Shown piece after piece: positions 41,901-49,041 of a DNA stretch of 64,000 nucleotides. Made by a program: the position numbers and the translations under genes. The stretch lies in assembly GCA_037481615.1 (NCBI GenBank), contig JBBFLI010000003.1; one strand, written 5' to 3'. Within the stretch, counting starts at the first letter, position 1. Every line of letters begins with the position of its first letter. The notes under the pieces are model-generated. The model had not been told where the DNA came from. It did no database searches and saw only the letters and a list, made by a program, of their open reading frames with translations. The DNA comes from SpSt-501 sp037481615 (GTDB taxonomy: Bacteria; Desulfobacterota; Desulfobacteria; Desulfobacterales; SpSt-501).

Positions 41901-41942
41901 GGAAAAGACCCGGCCGGAGCAGGGGCGGGCCGGGTCTTTTCC
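41901..41942. terminator. Perfect 15-bp hairpin terminator
   Basis: GGAAAAGACCCGGCC (41901-41915) pairs perfectly with GGCCGGGTCTTTTCC (41928-41942); the T-rich outer stem gives a T-run on either strand. It ends 31 bases after the 37-residue gene stop and isolates it from the hut operon. Confidence 0.75.
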
Positions 41943-41973
41943 GAAAAAAAGCCGATGGACAGGATGCCCGGGG

Positions 41974-42087
41974 TTATTTCTTCTTGGCGGCCGGTTTTTT
42001 GGCGGTGGTTTTCTTGGCCGTCGTCTTCTTGGCGGCCGGTTTTTTGGCGGTGGTTTTCTTGGCCGTCGTCTTCTTGGCTGTCGGCAT
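41974..42087 (-). CDS. 37-residue Lys/Ala/Thr-repeat basic protein
   Basis: A tiny, very basic protein: MPTAKKTTAKKTTAKK, then PAAKK, then a second copy, ending PAAKKK. It is about half lysine and resembles tails of bacterial histone-H1-like proteins (AlgP/HctB type), so nucleic-acid binding is plausible, but no folded domain is present. The coding DNA is two perfect 45-base tandem copies. Its reality is supported by a very strong ribosome site (AAAGGAGG), a good sigma-70 promoter at 42164-42192 and a perfect terminator hairpin at 41901-41942. Other possibilities: an exported peptide or remnant of a longer gene; no signal peptide is seen. Confidence 0.75.
   Translation of the reverse strand: MPTAKKTTAKKTTAKKPAAKKTTAKKTTAKKPAAKKK
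41981..42070 (-). repeat. Two perfect 45-base tandem repeats
   Basis: 41981-42025 and 42026-42070 are identical. Each encodes 15 residues of the Lys/Ala/Thr-repeat protein. Exact identity points to recent duplication and likely copy-number variation. Confidence 0.9.
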
Positions 42088-42163
42088 GTCTTTCCTCCTT
42101 TTTGCGTTTGAATTCGGCGGTGCCGAAAAACGCTGCATCCCGCCCAAAGGTTGTATGGGTAGC

Positions 42164-42192
42164 ATTTTACCCCACAAGATGTAGAGTTGCAA
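42164..42192 (-). promoter_or_regulatory. Sigma-70 promoter for the 37-residue basic protein
   Basis: Minus strand TTGCAA (42192-42187), 17 bases, TAAAAT (42169-42164). The transcript leader is about 70 bases. The region is AT-rich relative to its surroundings. Confidence 0.65.
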
Positions 42193-42243
42193 CTTTTTTT
42201 TGGGGGTGTTTCGGGATCGCTTGCCGCAAAGGGCCGCACAGCC

Positions 42244-42273
42244 TTTACATCGTCCGGGAGGCCGTCCTAAGAT
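42244..42273 (+). promoter_or_regulatory. Sigma-70-type promoter for hutH
   Basis: TTTACA (42244-42249), 18 bases, TAAGAT (42268-42273), about 33 bases before the hutH ATG. It is divergent from the promoter at 42164-42192. Confidence 0.5.
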
Positions 42274-42312
42274 CGCCGCCGAATCGGTGCCGAAAAAGGA
42301 GGCTGATGGGCC

Positions 42313-43842
42313 ATGCGTGAGCTGATCGTCGGCGAGTCCCCGCTTTCGATCGAGGATCTCGTGACGCTTGCGCGGGAGCGGCCGCGGCTCGGTCTCTCGC
42401 CCCGGGCGGCGGAAAAGATCCGCGCAAGCCGCGCCCTGCTCGAAGCGTGGATCCGTGAGGGGCGGAAGATCTACGGCATGACGACCGGCTTCGGGGCGTT
42501 GAGCGATGTGGCCATTTCGCCCGCCGACGCCGAGCGGCTGCAGGAGAACATTCTCATGAGCCATGCCGCGGGCGTGGGCTCGCCCCTCGACGAGGAAACG
42601 GTCCGGGCCGTGATCGGCCTGCGCGTGCGCGAGTTCGCCCTCGGTTACGCAGGGTTGCGCCTCGAGACCGTCGAGCGGCTGGCCGAACTTTTGAACCGCG
42701 GGGTCGTCCCCGTCATGCCCGAGAAGGGGTCCGTCGGGGCGAGCGGCGATCTTGCGCCGCTTGCTCACCTCGCACTCGTGCTGATCGGCCGCGGCGAGGC
42801 CTGGGTCGAGGGGCGCCGCCTCGGCGGCCGCGAAGCGCTCGCCGCCTGCGGCCTCGAGCCCCTGCGGCTCGGGGCGGGCGAGGGGCTCGCCCTCGTCAAC
42901 GGCACGGCGGTGATGACGGCGATCGGCGCGCTCGCCGTCCATGACGCCGAACGGCTCGCGCGGCTGATCGATCTTGCCGCCGCGATGAGCCTCGAGGTGC
43001 TCATGGGCAGCCGCATGGAGTTCAATCCCCGCATTCATGCCCTGCGGCCCCACCCCGGCCAGGTCGCCTCGGCCGCGAACCTGGAGCGCATCACCCGCGC
43101 GAGCGAAATCATCTCTTCCCACCGCGACTGCTCGCGCATCCAGGACGCCTACACGCTGCGCTGCTCACCGCAGGTCCACGGGGCGAGCCGTGACGCGATC
43201 GCCCACGCCCGGCGCGTGCTCGAGATCGAAATGAACGCGGCGACGGGCAACCCGCTTTTCTTCGCCGACTCTTCCGAGTTCCTGCTCGGGGGCAATTTCC
43301 ACGGCCAGCCGGTCGCGCTCGCGCTCGATTTTCTGGGGATCGCCGCGGCCGAGCTCGCCGACATCTCCGAGCGTCGCATCGAGCGGCTCGTCAACCCGCA
43401 GCTGAGCGGGCTGCCCGCCTTCCTCGTGCGCGACGGCGGGCTCAACTCCGGCTTCATGATCGCCCAGTACACCGCCGCCGCGCTGGTCTCCGAAAACAAG
43501 GTGCTCGCCCACCCCGCGAGCGTCGACTCGATCCCCACCTCGGCGAACAAGGAAGACCACGTCTCCATGGGGACGATCGCCGCGCGCAAGTGCCGGCAGA
43601 TCGTCGACCACGCCGAACACGTGGCGGCGATCGAGCTGCTCTGCGCGGCCCAGGCGCTCGATCTGTTCACCAATTTGAAGGCCGGCGAGGGGACCCGCGC
43701 CGCCTACCGCCTGATCCGCGAGGCGGTCCCCCCCCTTGAGCGCGATCGCGTGCTCGCCGACGACATCGCCTCCATGCTGCGGCTGATGCGCTGCGGCGAA
43801 CTGCTGCGCGCGGTCGAAGAGACGATCGGCCCGCTCGCCTGA
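42313..43842 (+). CDS. hutH: Histidine ammonia-lyase
   Basis: 509 residues; deaminates L-histidine to urocanate, first step of histidine degradation. The MIO cofactor forms from Ala-Ser-Gly at residues 143-145 in GSVGASGDLAPLAHLAL. Other signatures: MTTGFGALSDV, the catalytic Tyr region, DAYTLRCSPQVHGA, NPLFFADSSEFLLGGNFHGQP and SVDSIPTSANKEDHVSMG. GGAGG lies ten bases before the ATG. It is divergent from the small Lys-rich gene and the ftcD-hutI-fchA operon. hutU, the next enzyme, is absent from the window. Confidence 0.96.
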   Translation: MRELIVGESPLSIEDLVTLARERPRLGLSPRAAEKIRASRALLEAWIREGRKIYGMTTGFGALSDVAISPADAERLQENILMSHAAGVGSPLDEETVRAVIGLRVREFALGYAGLRLETVERLAELLNRGVVPVMPEKGSVGASGDLAPLAHLALVLIGRGEAWVEGRRLGGREALAACGLEPLRLGAGEGLALVNGTAVMTAIGALAVHDAERLARLIDLAAAMSLEVLMGSRMEFNPRIHALRPHPGQVASAANLERITRASEIISSHRDCSRIQDAYTLRCSPQVHGASRDAIAHARRVLEIEMNAATGNPLFFADSSEFLLGGNFHGQPVALALDFLGIAAAELADISERRIERLVNPQLSGLPAFLVRDGGLNSGFMIAQYTAAALVSENKVLAHPASVDSIPTSANKEDHVSMGTIAARKCRQIVDHAEHVAAIELLCAAQALDLFTNLKAGEGTRAAYRLIREAVPPLERDRVLADDIASMLRLMRCGELLRAVEETIGPLA

Positions 43843-43843
43843 G

Positions 43844-43868
43844 CGGCCCGGGCGTCGCCCCCGGGCCG
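43844..43868. terminator. Hairpin after hutH
   Basis: CGGCCCGGG (43844-43852) pairs with CCCGGGCCG (43860-43868) over 7 bases, directly after the hutH stop and touching the -35 box of the next promoter. No T-run. Confidence 0.5.
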
Positions 43869-43897
43869 TTGACAGCCTGCGGGGCATTCCCTATAGT
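43869..43897 (+). promoter_or_regulatory. Strong sigma-70 promoter for the SHMT gene
   Basis: TTGACA (43869-43874), 17 bases, TATAGT (43892-43897). Best promoter match in the window. Leader about 100 bases. Confidence 0.75.
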
Positions 43898-44003
43898 CGC
43901 ATCCCCGCCGCCCGGCGCCCCCGCCGCGCCGGTTCACCCCGCCGGCTGCGAGTTTCCCCGGGGCCCGCGGGCCGGGCGGAATTCCCCGGGAGCGAAAGCA
44001 CCC

Positions 44004-45296
44004 ATGTACGCCAAGAAAATCGCCGTCGTCGAAGAGTGGGTCCGCCGCCAGGAGCTCTGGCGCGGGCAGTGCCTCAACCTGATCGCCAGCGAGAACGTTC
44101 TCAGCCGTCGCGCCCGCGCCGTCGGCGCCTCGGATTTCGCCCACCGCTACGCGGAGGGCCATCCCGGCGAGCGCTACTACCGCGGCACCGGCTACATCGA
44201 CGAAATCGAAACCCAGCTCGAGGCGCACCTGAAGATTCTCTTCGGTTGCACCCATTGCGAGGTGCGGCCGGTGAGCGGAACGAACGCGAACGAGGCCGTC
44301 TTCAGCCGCTTCGTCGCCCCCGGCGACGTCGTGCTGGTGAACTCCACGCCCGGCGGCGGCCACATCAGCCACCACCGTCTCGGGTCCCTCGGCAAGTTCA
44401 CCCGCAACATCGTCGATTTCCCCCTCACCCCCGACGGCTACCACATCGACCTCGACCGCGCCGCCTTTCTGATCGAGTCGGTCCGGCCGAAGCTCATCGT
44501 CCTCGGCAAGAGCCTCTTCCTCTTCCCCGAGCCCGTCGCCGAGCTGGCCGAGATCTGCCGCCGCACGCGCACGCGCATCGTCTACGACGCGGCCCACGTG
44601 CTCGGCCTGATCGCCGGCAAGCGCTTCCAGAACCCGCTCGCCGAGGGGGCGTGGGTGGTGACCGCGAGCACGCACAAGACCTTCTTCGGCAGCCAGCGCG
44701 GCGTGATCCTGAGCAACATGGAGGAAGAGGAGTGGCGGCAGATCGACCGCGGGGCCTTTCCCGGCTCCTCGAGCAACCACCACCTGGACACGCTCGCCCA
44801 GCTCGCCGTCAGCACCTACGAGATGATGGACTTCGCCGAGGCCTACGCGGACCAGACGATCCGCAACGCGCGCGCGCTCGCCCAGGCCCTCGACCGGCTG
44901 GGCTTCGATGTCCAGGGGCGCGAATTCGGCTACACCGAAAGCCACCAGGTCGCGGTCAACGTGAAGGCCTTCGGCGGCGGGGAGACCGTCTCGCGCCGCC
45001 TGGAGGCGAACGACATCATCCTGAACATGAACATGCTGCCCCACGAGCCGCTGCGGAACCACGACCGTCCCGAGGGCATCCGCCTGGGCGTCCAGGAGAT
45101 GACGCGTTTCGGGATGCGCGAGCCGGAAATGGAGGAGATCGCCCGGCTGATCCACGCCTGCGTCGTCGAGCGCCGGGACGTGAAAGAGGAGGTGAACCGT
45201 TTCCGCTCCCGCTTCACCGCCGTCGGCTTCAGCTACGACGATCTGGAAGACGCTTCCGCCCCGGCCGAGGCCCGGCGCCCGGCGGCGCGGGGCTAG
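44004..45296 (+). CDS. glyA: Serine hydroxymethyltransferase (divergent, archaeal-like)
   Basis: 430-residue PLP enzyme of the SHMT family (serine plus THF to glycine and methylene-THF). Key elements: CLNLIASENVLS, FAHRYAEGHPGERYYRGTGY, HCEVRPVSGTNANEAVFS, PGGGHISHH, VYDAAHVLGLIAG and the Schiff-base Lys225 in ASTHKTFFGSQRG. The usual bacterial form reads TTHKTLRGPRGG, so this copy belongs to a different branch; by memory it is closer to archaeal enzymes. It follows hutH and a strong promoter, so methylene-THF chemistry is placed beside the formimino-THF enzymes. ATG 44004 was taken by family start; no strong ribosome site. Confidence 0.85.
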   Translation: MYAKKIAVVEEWVRRQELWRGQCLNLIASENVLSRRARAVGASDFAHRYAEGHPGERYYRGTGYIDEIETQLEAHLKILFGCTHCEVRPVSGTNANEAVFSRFVAPGDVVLVNSTPGGGHISHHRLGSLGKFTRNIVDFPLTPDGYHIDLDRAAFLIESVRPKLIVLGKSLFLFPEPVAELAEICRRTRTRIVYDAAHVLGLIAGKRFQNPLAEGAWVVTASTHKTFFGSQRGVILSNMEEEEWRQIDRGAFPGSSSNHHLDTLAQLAVSTYEMMDFAEAYADQTIRNARALAQALDRLGFDVQGREFGYTESHQVAVNVKAFGGGETVSRRLEANDIILNMNMLPHEPLRNHDRPEGIRLGVQEMTRFGMREPEMEEIARLIHACVVERRDVKEEVNRFRSRFTAVGFSYDDLEDASAPAEARRPAARG

Positions 45297-45335
45297 CGGC
45301 CCGGAGGGCCGGACCCCCCGCAAGGATTGTCCCGG

Positions 45336-46229
45336 GTGAATCGGGCGTCGCTCTCCGCCGATTTTCTCCTTCTTCTCACCGCCGCCATCTGGGGCTTCGG
45401 TTTCGTCGCTCAGCGCATGGGCATGGACCACGTGGGCCCCTTCACCTACAACGGCGTGCGCTTCGGGCTGGGCAGCCTGACCCTGATCCCCCTGCTGTTC
45501 CGCTCCCGGGGAAAAGCGCCTCCGCCCGCGCTCCGGCTTCCGCCGGGAAAGCGGGCCGTCGGGGTGCTCGCGCTGGGGGCGGTGCTCTTCGCCGCGGCTT
45601 CCCTGCAGCAAGTCGCGCTTCTGTGGACCACGGCCGGCAAGGCGGGCTTCATCACCGGCCTCTATGTCGTCATCGTGCCCCTGCTCGGTCTTTTCTGGGG
45701 GCAGCCCCTCCTCCCCGCGAACGCCCTGGGCGCCCTCCTCGCCGGGGTGGGCCTCTACCTGCTCTCGGTGACCGCCTCCCTCAGCCTCGAGCCCGGCGAC
45801 GGGCTGCTGCTGCTGAGCGCGTTTCTCTGGAGCGCCCAGGTGCTCCTGGTCGCCTGGCTCGCCCCCCGCTCGCGGCCGGTGGAACTCGCCGGTGCGCAGT
45901 TTTCCATCTGCTCGGCCCTCTCGCTAGCCGTGGCCGCCGTCTGCGAGCCCGTCGAGGCGGCGGCGCTGCGGGCCGCCGCGGGGCCGATCCTCTACGGGGG
46001 GGTTCTCTCCGTGGGCGTCGCCTACACGCTCCAAGTCGTGGCCCAGCAGCGCGCGCACCCGGCCCACGCCTCGATCCTGATGAGCCTCGAGGCCGTCTTC
46101 GCCGCCCTGGGAGGCGGTCTCCTGCTCGGGGAACGGCTGACTCCCCGTGCGCTCGCCGGCTGCGCCCTGATGCTCGCCGGCATGATCCTCTCGCAGCAGG
46201 GGGGGCGACGGGAAAGGAGGCGGCGGTGA
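45336..46229 (+). CDS. EamA/DMT-family transporter
   Basis: 297-residue inner-membrane protein with ten predicted helices in two EamA repeats (WGFGFVAQRMGMDHVGPFTYNGVRF and LWSAQVLLVAWLAPRSRP mark the repeats). Drug/metabolite transporter family, probably exporting or importing a small metabolite. GTG 45336 was preferred over TTG 45327 because AAGGA lies nine bases upstream. Its stop overlaps the ubiG start (GTGA), so the two genes are translationally coupled. Substrate unknown. Confidence 0.82.
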   Translation: MNRASLSADFLLLLTAAIWGFGFVAQRMGMDHVGPFTYNGVRFGLGSLTLIPLLFRSRGKAPPPALRLPPGKRAVGVLALGAVLFAAASLQQVALLWTTAGKAGFITGLYVVIVPLLGLFWGQPLLPANALGALLAGVGLYLLSVTASLSLEPGDGLLLLSAFLWSAQVLLVAWLAPRSRPVELAGAQFSICSALSLAVAAVCEPVEAAALRAAAGPILYGGVLSVGVAYTLQVVAQQRAHPAHASILMSLEAVFAALGGGLLLGERLTPRALAGCALMLAGMILSQQGGRRERRRR

Positions 46230-46960
46230 CCGGGAACGCCGACCCGCGGGAGATCGCCCGCTTCGCCGCCCAGGCCGATTCGTGGTGGGATCCCGCCGGG
46301 CCCTTTCGCGCGCTCCATGCGATCAATGACCTGCGCCTCGCCTTCATCGCCGCGCGCACCCCGCTTTCCGGCCGCACGGTGCTCGATGTCGGCTGCGGGG
46401 GGGGGATCCTCGCCGAGGCCCTCGCCCGCCGAGGGGCGCACGTGACCGGGATCGACCTCTCCCCGGAGGCGGTCGCCGCCGCCCGCCGGCATGCGGCGGC
46501 CGCGGGCCTGGCGATCGACTACCGGGTGGGGACCGCCGAGTCCCTCGCGGCGGGAGGGGGCCCGCGCTTCGATGCCGTCACCTGCATGGAGCTTCTCGAA
46601 CACGTGCCGCGGCCGGCCGAGGTCGTGCAGGCCTGCGGCGTCCTCGTCCGACCCGGCGGCGATGTCTTCTTCGCCACCCTGAACCGCCACCCGCAGTCCT
46701 TTCTCTTCGCCATCGTCGGGGCCGAGTGGGTGCTCGGGCTGGTCGCCCGGGGGACGCACCGCTACCGGAAGTTCGTCCGCCCCGCGGAGCTCCGCGACTT
46801 CTGCCGGCGGGCGGGGCTCGAGCCCGGGGACACCTGCGGCTTGCACTACCACCCCTTCAGGCGGCGTTTCCGGCCGGGGGGCCACACGCGGGTGAACTAC
46901 ATGCTCCACGCCCGCCGTCCGGCCGCACCGGAAGCGACCGCGGAGGCGAGGGACCGATGA
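46226..46960 (+). CDS. ubiG: UbiG-like SAM-dependent O-methyltransferase
   Basis: 244 residues, class I methyltransferase resembling UbiG (3-demethylubiquinone and 2-polyprenyl-6-hydroxyphenol methylase). The opening FAAQADSWWDPAGPFRALHAIN is split here as the UbiG-specific N-terminus; SAM motifs are VLDVGCGGGILAEALARRG, GIDLSPEAV and CMELLEHV. HPQSFLFAIVGAEWVL is also UbiG-like. If the host is a menaquinone-using anaerobe, the methyl acceptor may be another quinone or phenol. GTG start follows GGAAAGGAGG. ATGA couples it to the next gene. Confidence 0.85.
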   Translation: MTGNADPREIARFAAQADSWWDPAGPFRALHAINDLRLAFIAARTPLSGRTVLDVGCGGGILAEALARRGAHVTGIDLSPEAVAAARRHAAAAGLAIDYRVGTAESLAAGGGPRFDAVTCMELLEHVPRPAEVVQACGVLVRPGGDVFFATLNRHPQSFLFAIVGAEWVLGLVARGTHRYRKFVRPAELRDFCRRAGLEPGDTCGLHYHPFRRRFRPGGHTRVNYMLHARRPAAPEATAEARDR

Positions 46961-48087
46961 GCCACGTCCAGTTCCAGAAAGCCTTCGTCCTGCTGCTCCT
47001 CGTCGCGCTCTCCGGCCTCTTTCTGTCGATGCTCCAGCCCTTCTGGCTGGTGATCGCGCTCTCCGCCCTGTTCGCCGCGCTGACGAAGCCGCTTCACCGG
47101 CGGCTCGCGCGGCGGCTCGGCAACCGGCCGCGGCTTGCTGCCGTCGCCGCCCTGCTGCTCGTGCTCCTGCTCGGGATCCTGCCGCTCGCCCTGCTCGTGG
47201 GGGCGGTGACCGCCGAGGCGATCAAGATCAGCCAGGCCGTCAAGCCCTGGATCCAGCGCCAGCTCTCCTCGCCCGCCGAGTTCGGCGAGACCCTGAAGCG
47301 GCTGCCGTTCGTGGAACACCTGACGCCCTACCGCGAGACGATCCTGCTCCGGGCGGGAGAGTTCGTCGGCCGGCTGAGCGGATTTCTGATCGAAAGCCTC
47401 TCCTCGGTCACGGTGATGACGGCGCAGTTTCTCTTTCTCTTCTTCCTTTTCCTCTATGCGCTCTTCTTCTTCTGGCTGGACGGGGAGCGGATGCTTTCGT
47501 GGATCCTCGCCCACCTGCCCCTGAGAGGCGCGGACGCCGAGCGCATGCTCGCACGTTTCACCGCGGTCACCCGGGCGACGCTGCGGGGGATCACCGTCAT
47601 CGGCCTTCTCCAGGGGGTGCTGGTCGGGGCGGCCTTCGCCGTGGTGGACATTCCCAGCGCCGTCTTCTGGGGGACGATCGCCGCCGTCTGCTCGCTCGTC
47701 CCGGGGATCGGGACGGCGCTCGTGTGGCTTCCGGCGGGGATCGTGCTCGCCTCGGGCGGCAAGATGGCCCAAGCCGCGGGCCTGCTCGCCTTCTGCGGCC
47801 TCGTCGTCACGAGCGTCGACAATTTCCTGCGGCCGCGGCTGGTCGGGCAGGACACGCGGCTGCACGAGCTGCTGGTCCTCTTCGGAACCCTCGGGGGGAT
47901 CTGGATGTTCGGGGCGGCGGGCATTCTGCTCGGTCCGATCGTCGCCGCCCTCGTGGTCACGGTGTGGGAAATCTACGCCGCGGTCTTCCGTGAGGAATTG
48001 AACGGCGTGGAGTCGTCCGGGCGGCCCGCGGCGGAGTCGCCGCCGGAGGAAGACGAGAGGGCCCGCTCCCGCGGCGGCTTCGGCTGA
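46957..48087 (+). CDS. AI-2E/PerM-family membrane protein
   Basis: 376-residue inner-membrane protein with about eight helices, AI-2E transporter/PerM family. Recognised from PFWLVIALSALFAALTKPLHRRL at the start, LFLFFLFLYALFFFWLDGE, LRGITVIGLLQGVLVG, VCSLVPGIGTALVWLP, and LRPRLVGQDTRLHELLVLFGTLGG near the end. A hydrophilic acidic tail follows. Function is uncertain: AI-2 export has been claimed for one member, others are permease-like. It is coupled by ATGA to ubiG and ends 3 bases from the convergent PHP gene. Confidence 0.87.
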   Translation: MSHVQFQKAFVLLLLVALSGLFLSMLQPFWLVIALSALFAALTKPLHRRLARRLGNRPRLAAVAALLLVLLLGILPLALLVGAVTAEAIKISQAVKPWIQRQLSSPAEFGETLKRLPFVEHLTPYRETILLRAGEFVGRLSGFLIESLSSVTVMTAQFLFLFFLFLYALFFFWLDGERMLSWILAHLPLRGADAERMLARFTAVTRATLRGITVIGLLQGVLVGAAFAVVDIPSAVFWGTIAAVCSLVPGIGTALVWLPAGIVLASGGKMAQAAGLLAFCGLVVTSVDNFLRPRLVGQDTRLHELLVLFGTLGGIWMFGAAGILLGPIVAALVVTVWEIYAAVFREELNGVESSGRPAAESPPEEDERARSRGGFG

Positions 48088-48089
48088 AG

Positions 48090-48989
48090 TCAGGCTCCCC
48101 GGCGCTCGGCGGTGCGCAGGCGCCCTGCGAGACTTCGCTGCACGGAGTCGCACAGCCGCCGCGAGGTGGCGTTGAGGAAGCGCAGGTTTTTCCCCACGAG
48201 GTCCGGGGCGTGGCGGATGCCCGTGCGCAGGCGGGCGCCGTTTTCGGTCACCTTGCGCAGGAGGTCGACCTCCTTGCCGACCACGCGCGCACGGCCCTCC
48301 TTCACGGCGTCGAGGAAGGCGCGCCGGTTCGAGGGACATGCGGCGACGGTGACCGCACGGCCGAGGCGGGCCCGGCGGTGGCCGTCGCTCCCGCCGGTGA
48401 GCGCCTTTCCCAGGTTGAAGCCGAGCAGCGCGCTCTTCAAGTTCCAGCGGTTCAGGTTCTCGGCGTTGATCGCCTCGATCCCGTCGACCTGCTTGAAGAA
48501 GGCCGCCCGCTCCCCCTCGTCGAAGAGCGGGTTCTGCACCCCGGTGTAGTTGCCGCAGTAGGGGTGGGGGAAGACGACCAGCGTCTCGAAGTCGCGCGCG
48601 CGCTCGAGCAGGGAGGCCAGCCCCAGCGACAGCGAGGACATGACCTCGGCCCCCCGGAAGGGCTCCACGTGGCGGCGGAAGAAGCGCAGCAGGCTCCGGG
48701 CGTCGTAGAAATAGACGAGCAGGTGGGTCCCTTCCCAGGAGGTGAGCTCGATGCCGGGGATGCTGAGGAGGTCCTCGAAGCGATCGAGCTCGAGGGCGGT
48801 CGCGACGGCATTGTGGTCGGTGACGGCGACCCCGATGCCCAGCTCGCGCGCCCGCGCGGCGATCGCCGCGGCGTCGTCGCGGCCGTCGGAGAGCCGGCTG
48901 TGAAAGTGCATGTCCACGACGGCCCCGTCCCGGGCGAGCTCCGCCAGCCGCGGGCGCTCGAAACGGACGCGATAGGCTTCTTCGTTCAT
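48090..48989 (-). CDS. PHP-domain metal-dependent phosphoesterase
   Basis: 299-residue PHP hydrolase. Metal ligands in DMHFHSRLSDGRDD (about residues 26-39), VAVTDHNAVATAL, PGIELTSWEGTHLLVYF, VFPHPYCGNYTG and GGSDGHRRARLG. The set matches the YciV/DNA-polymerase-X-like PHP superfamily; the substrate may be a phosphate monoester or oligonucleotide, unknown. The C-terminal part is Arg-rich and may bind nucleic acid or membrane. AAAGGA precedes the ATG. It lies 53 bases after the glycosyltransferase fusion gene on the same strand. Confidence 0.8.
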   Translation of the reverse strand: MNEEAYRVRFERPRLAELARDGAVVDMHFHSRLSDGRDDAAAIAARARELGIGVAVTDHNAVATALELDRFEDLLSIPGIELTSWEGTHLLVYFYDARSLLRFFRRHVEPFRGAEVMSSLSLGLASLLERARDFETLVVFPHPYCGNYTGVQNPLFDEGERAAFFKQVDGIEAINAENLNRWNLKSALLGFNLGKALTGGSDGHRRARLGRAVTVAACPSNRRAFLDAVKEGRARVVGKEVDLLRKVTENGARLRTGIRHAPDLVGKNLRFLNATSRRLCDSVQRSLAGRLRTAERRGA

Positions 48990-49041
48990 CGGCGGTTTCC
49001 TTTGCGACGCTCGTCCCGGGGGTTTTCGGCCCCGAGAGGGA

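Larger units (their letters stand above)
41619..41973 (-). other. Intergenic region upstream of ftcD
   Basis: 355 bases without a credible gene. It holds a weak promoter candidate for ftcD (41853-41881), the terminator hairpin of the small Lys-rich gene (41901-41942) and a G8-9 run near 41891. The 230 bases next to ftcD are GC-rich and show no clear regulatory motif. Confidence 0.5.

Noticed and set aside
41974..42087. Lys-rich repeat as non-coding tandem repeat only
   Set aside because: A promoter, very good ribosome site, start codon and terminator fit a real gene better.
44004..45296. Possible aminotransferase or cystathionine-lyase-like PLP enzyme
   Set aside because: SHMT-specific motifs (LIASEN, YAEGHPGERYY, STHKT) are present.
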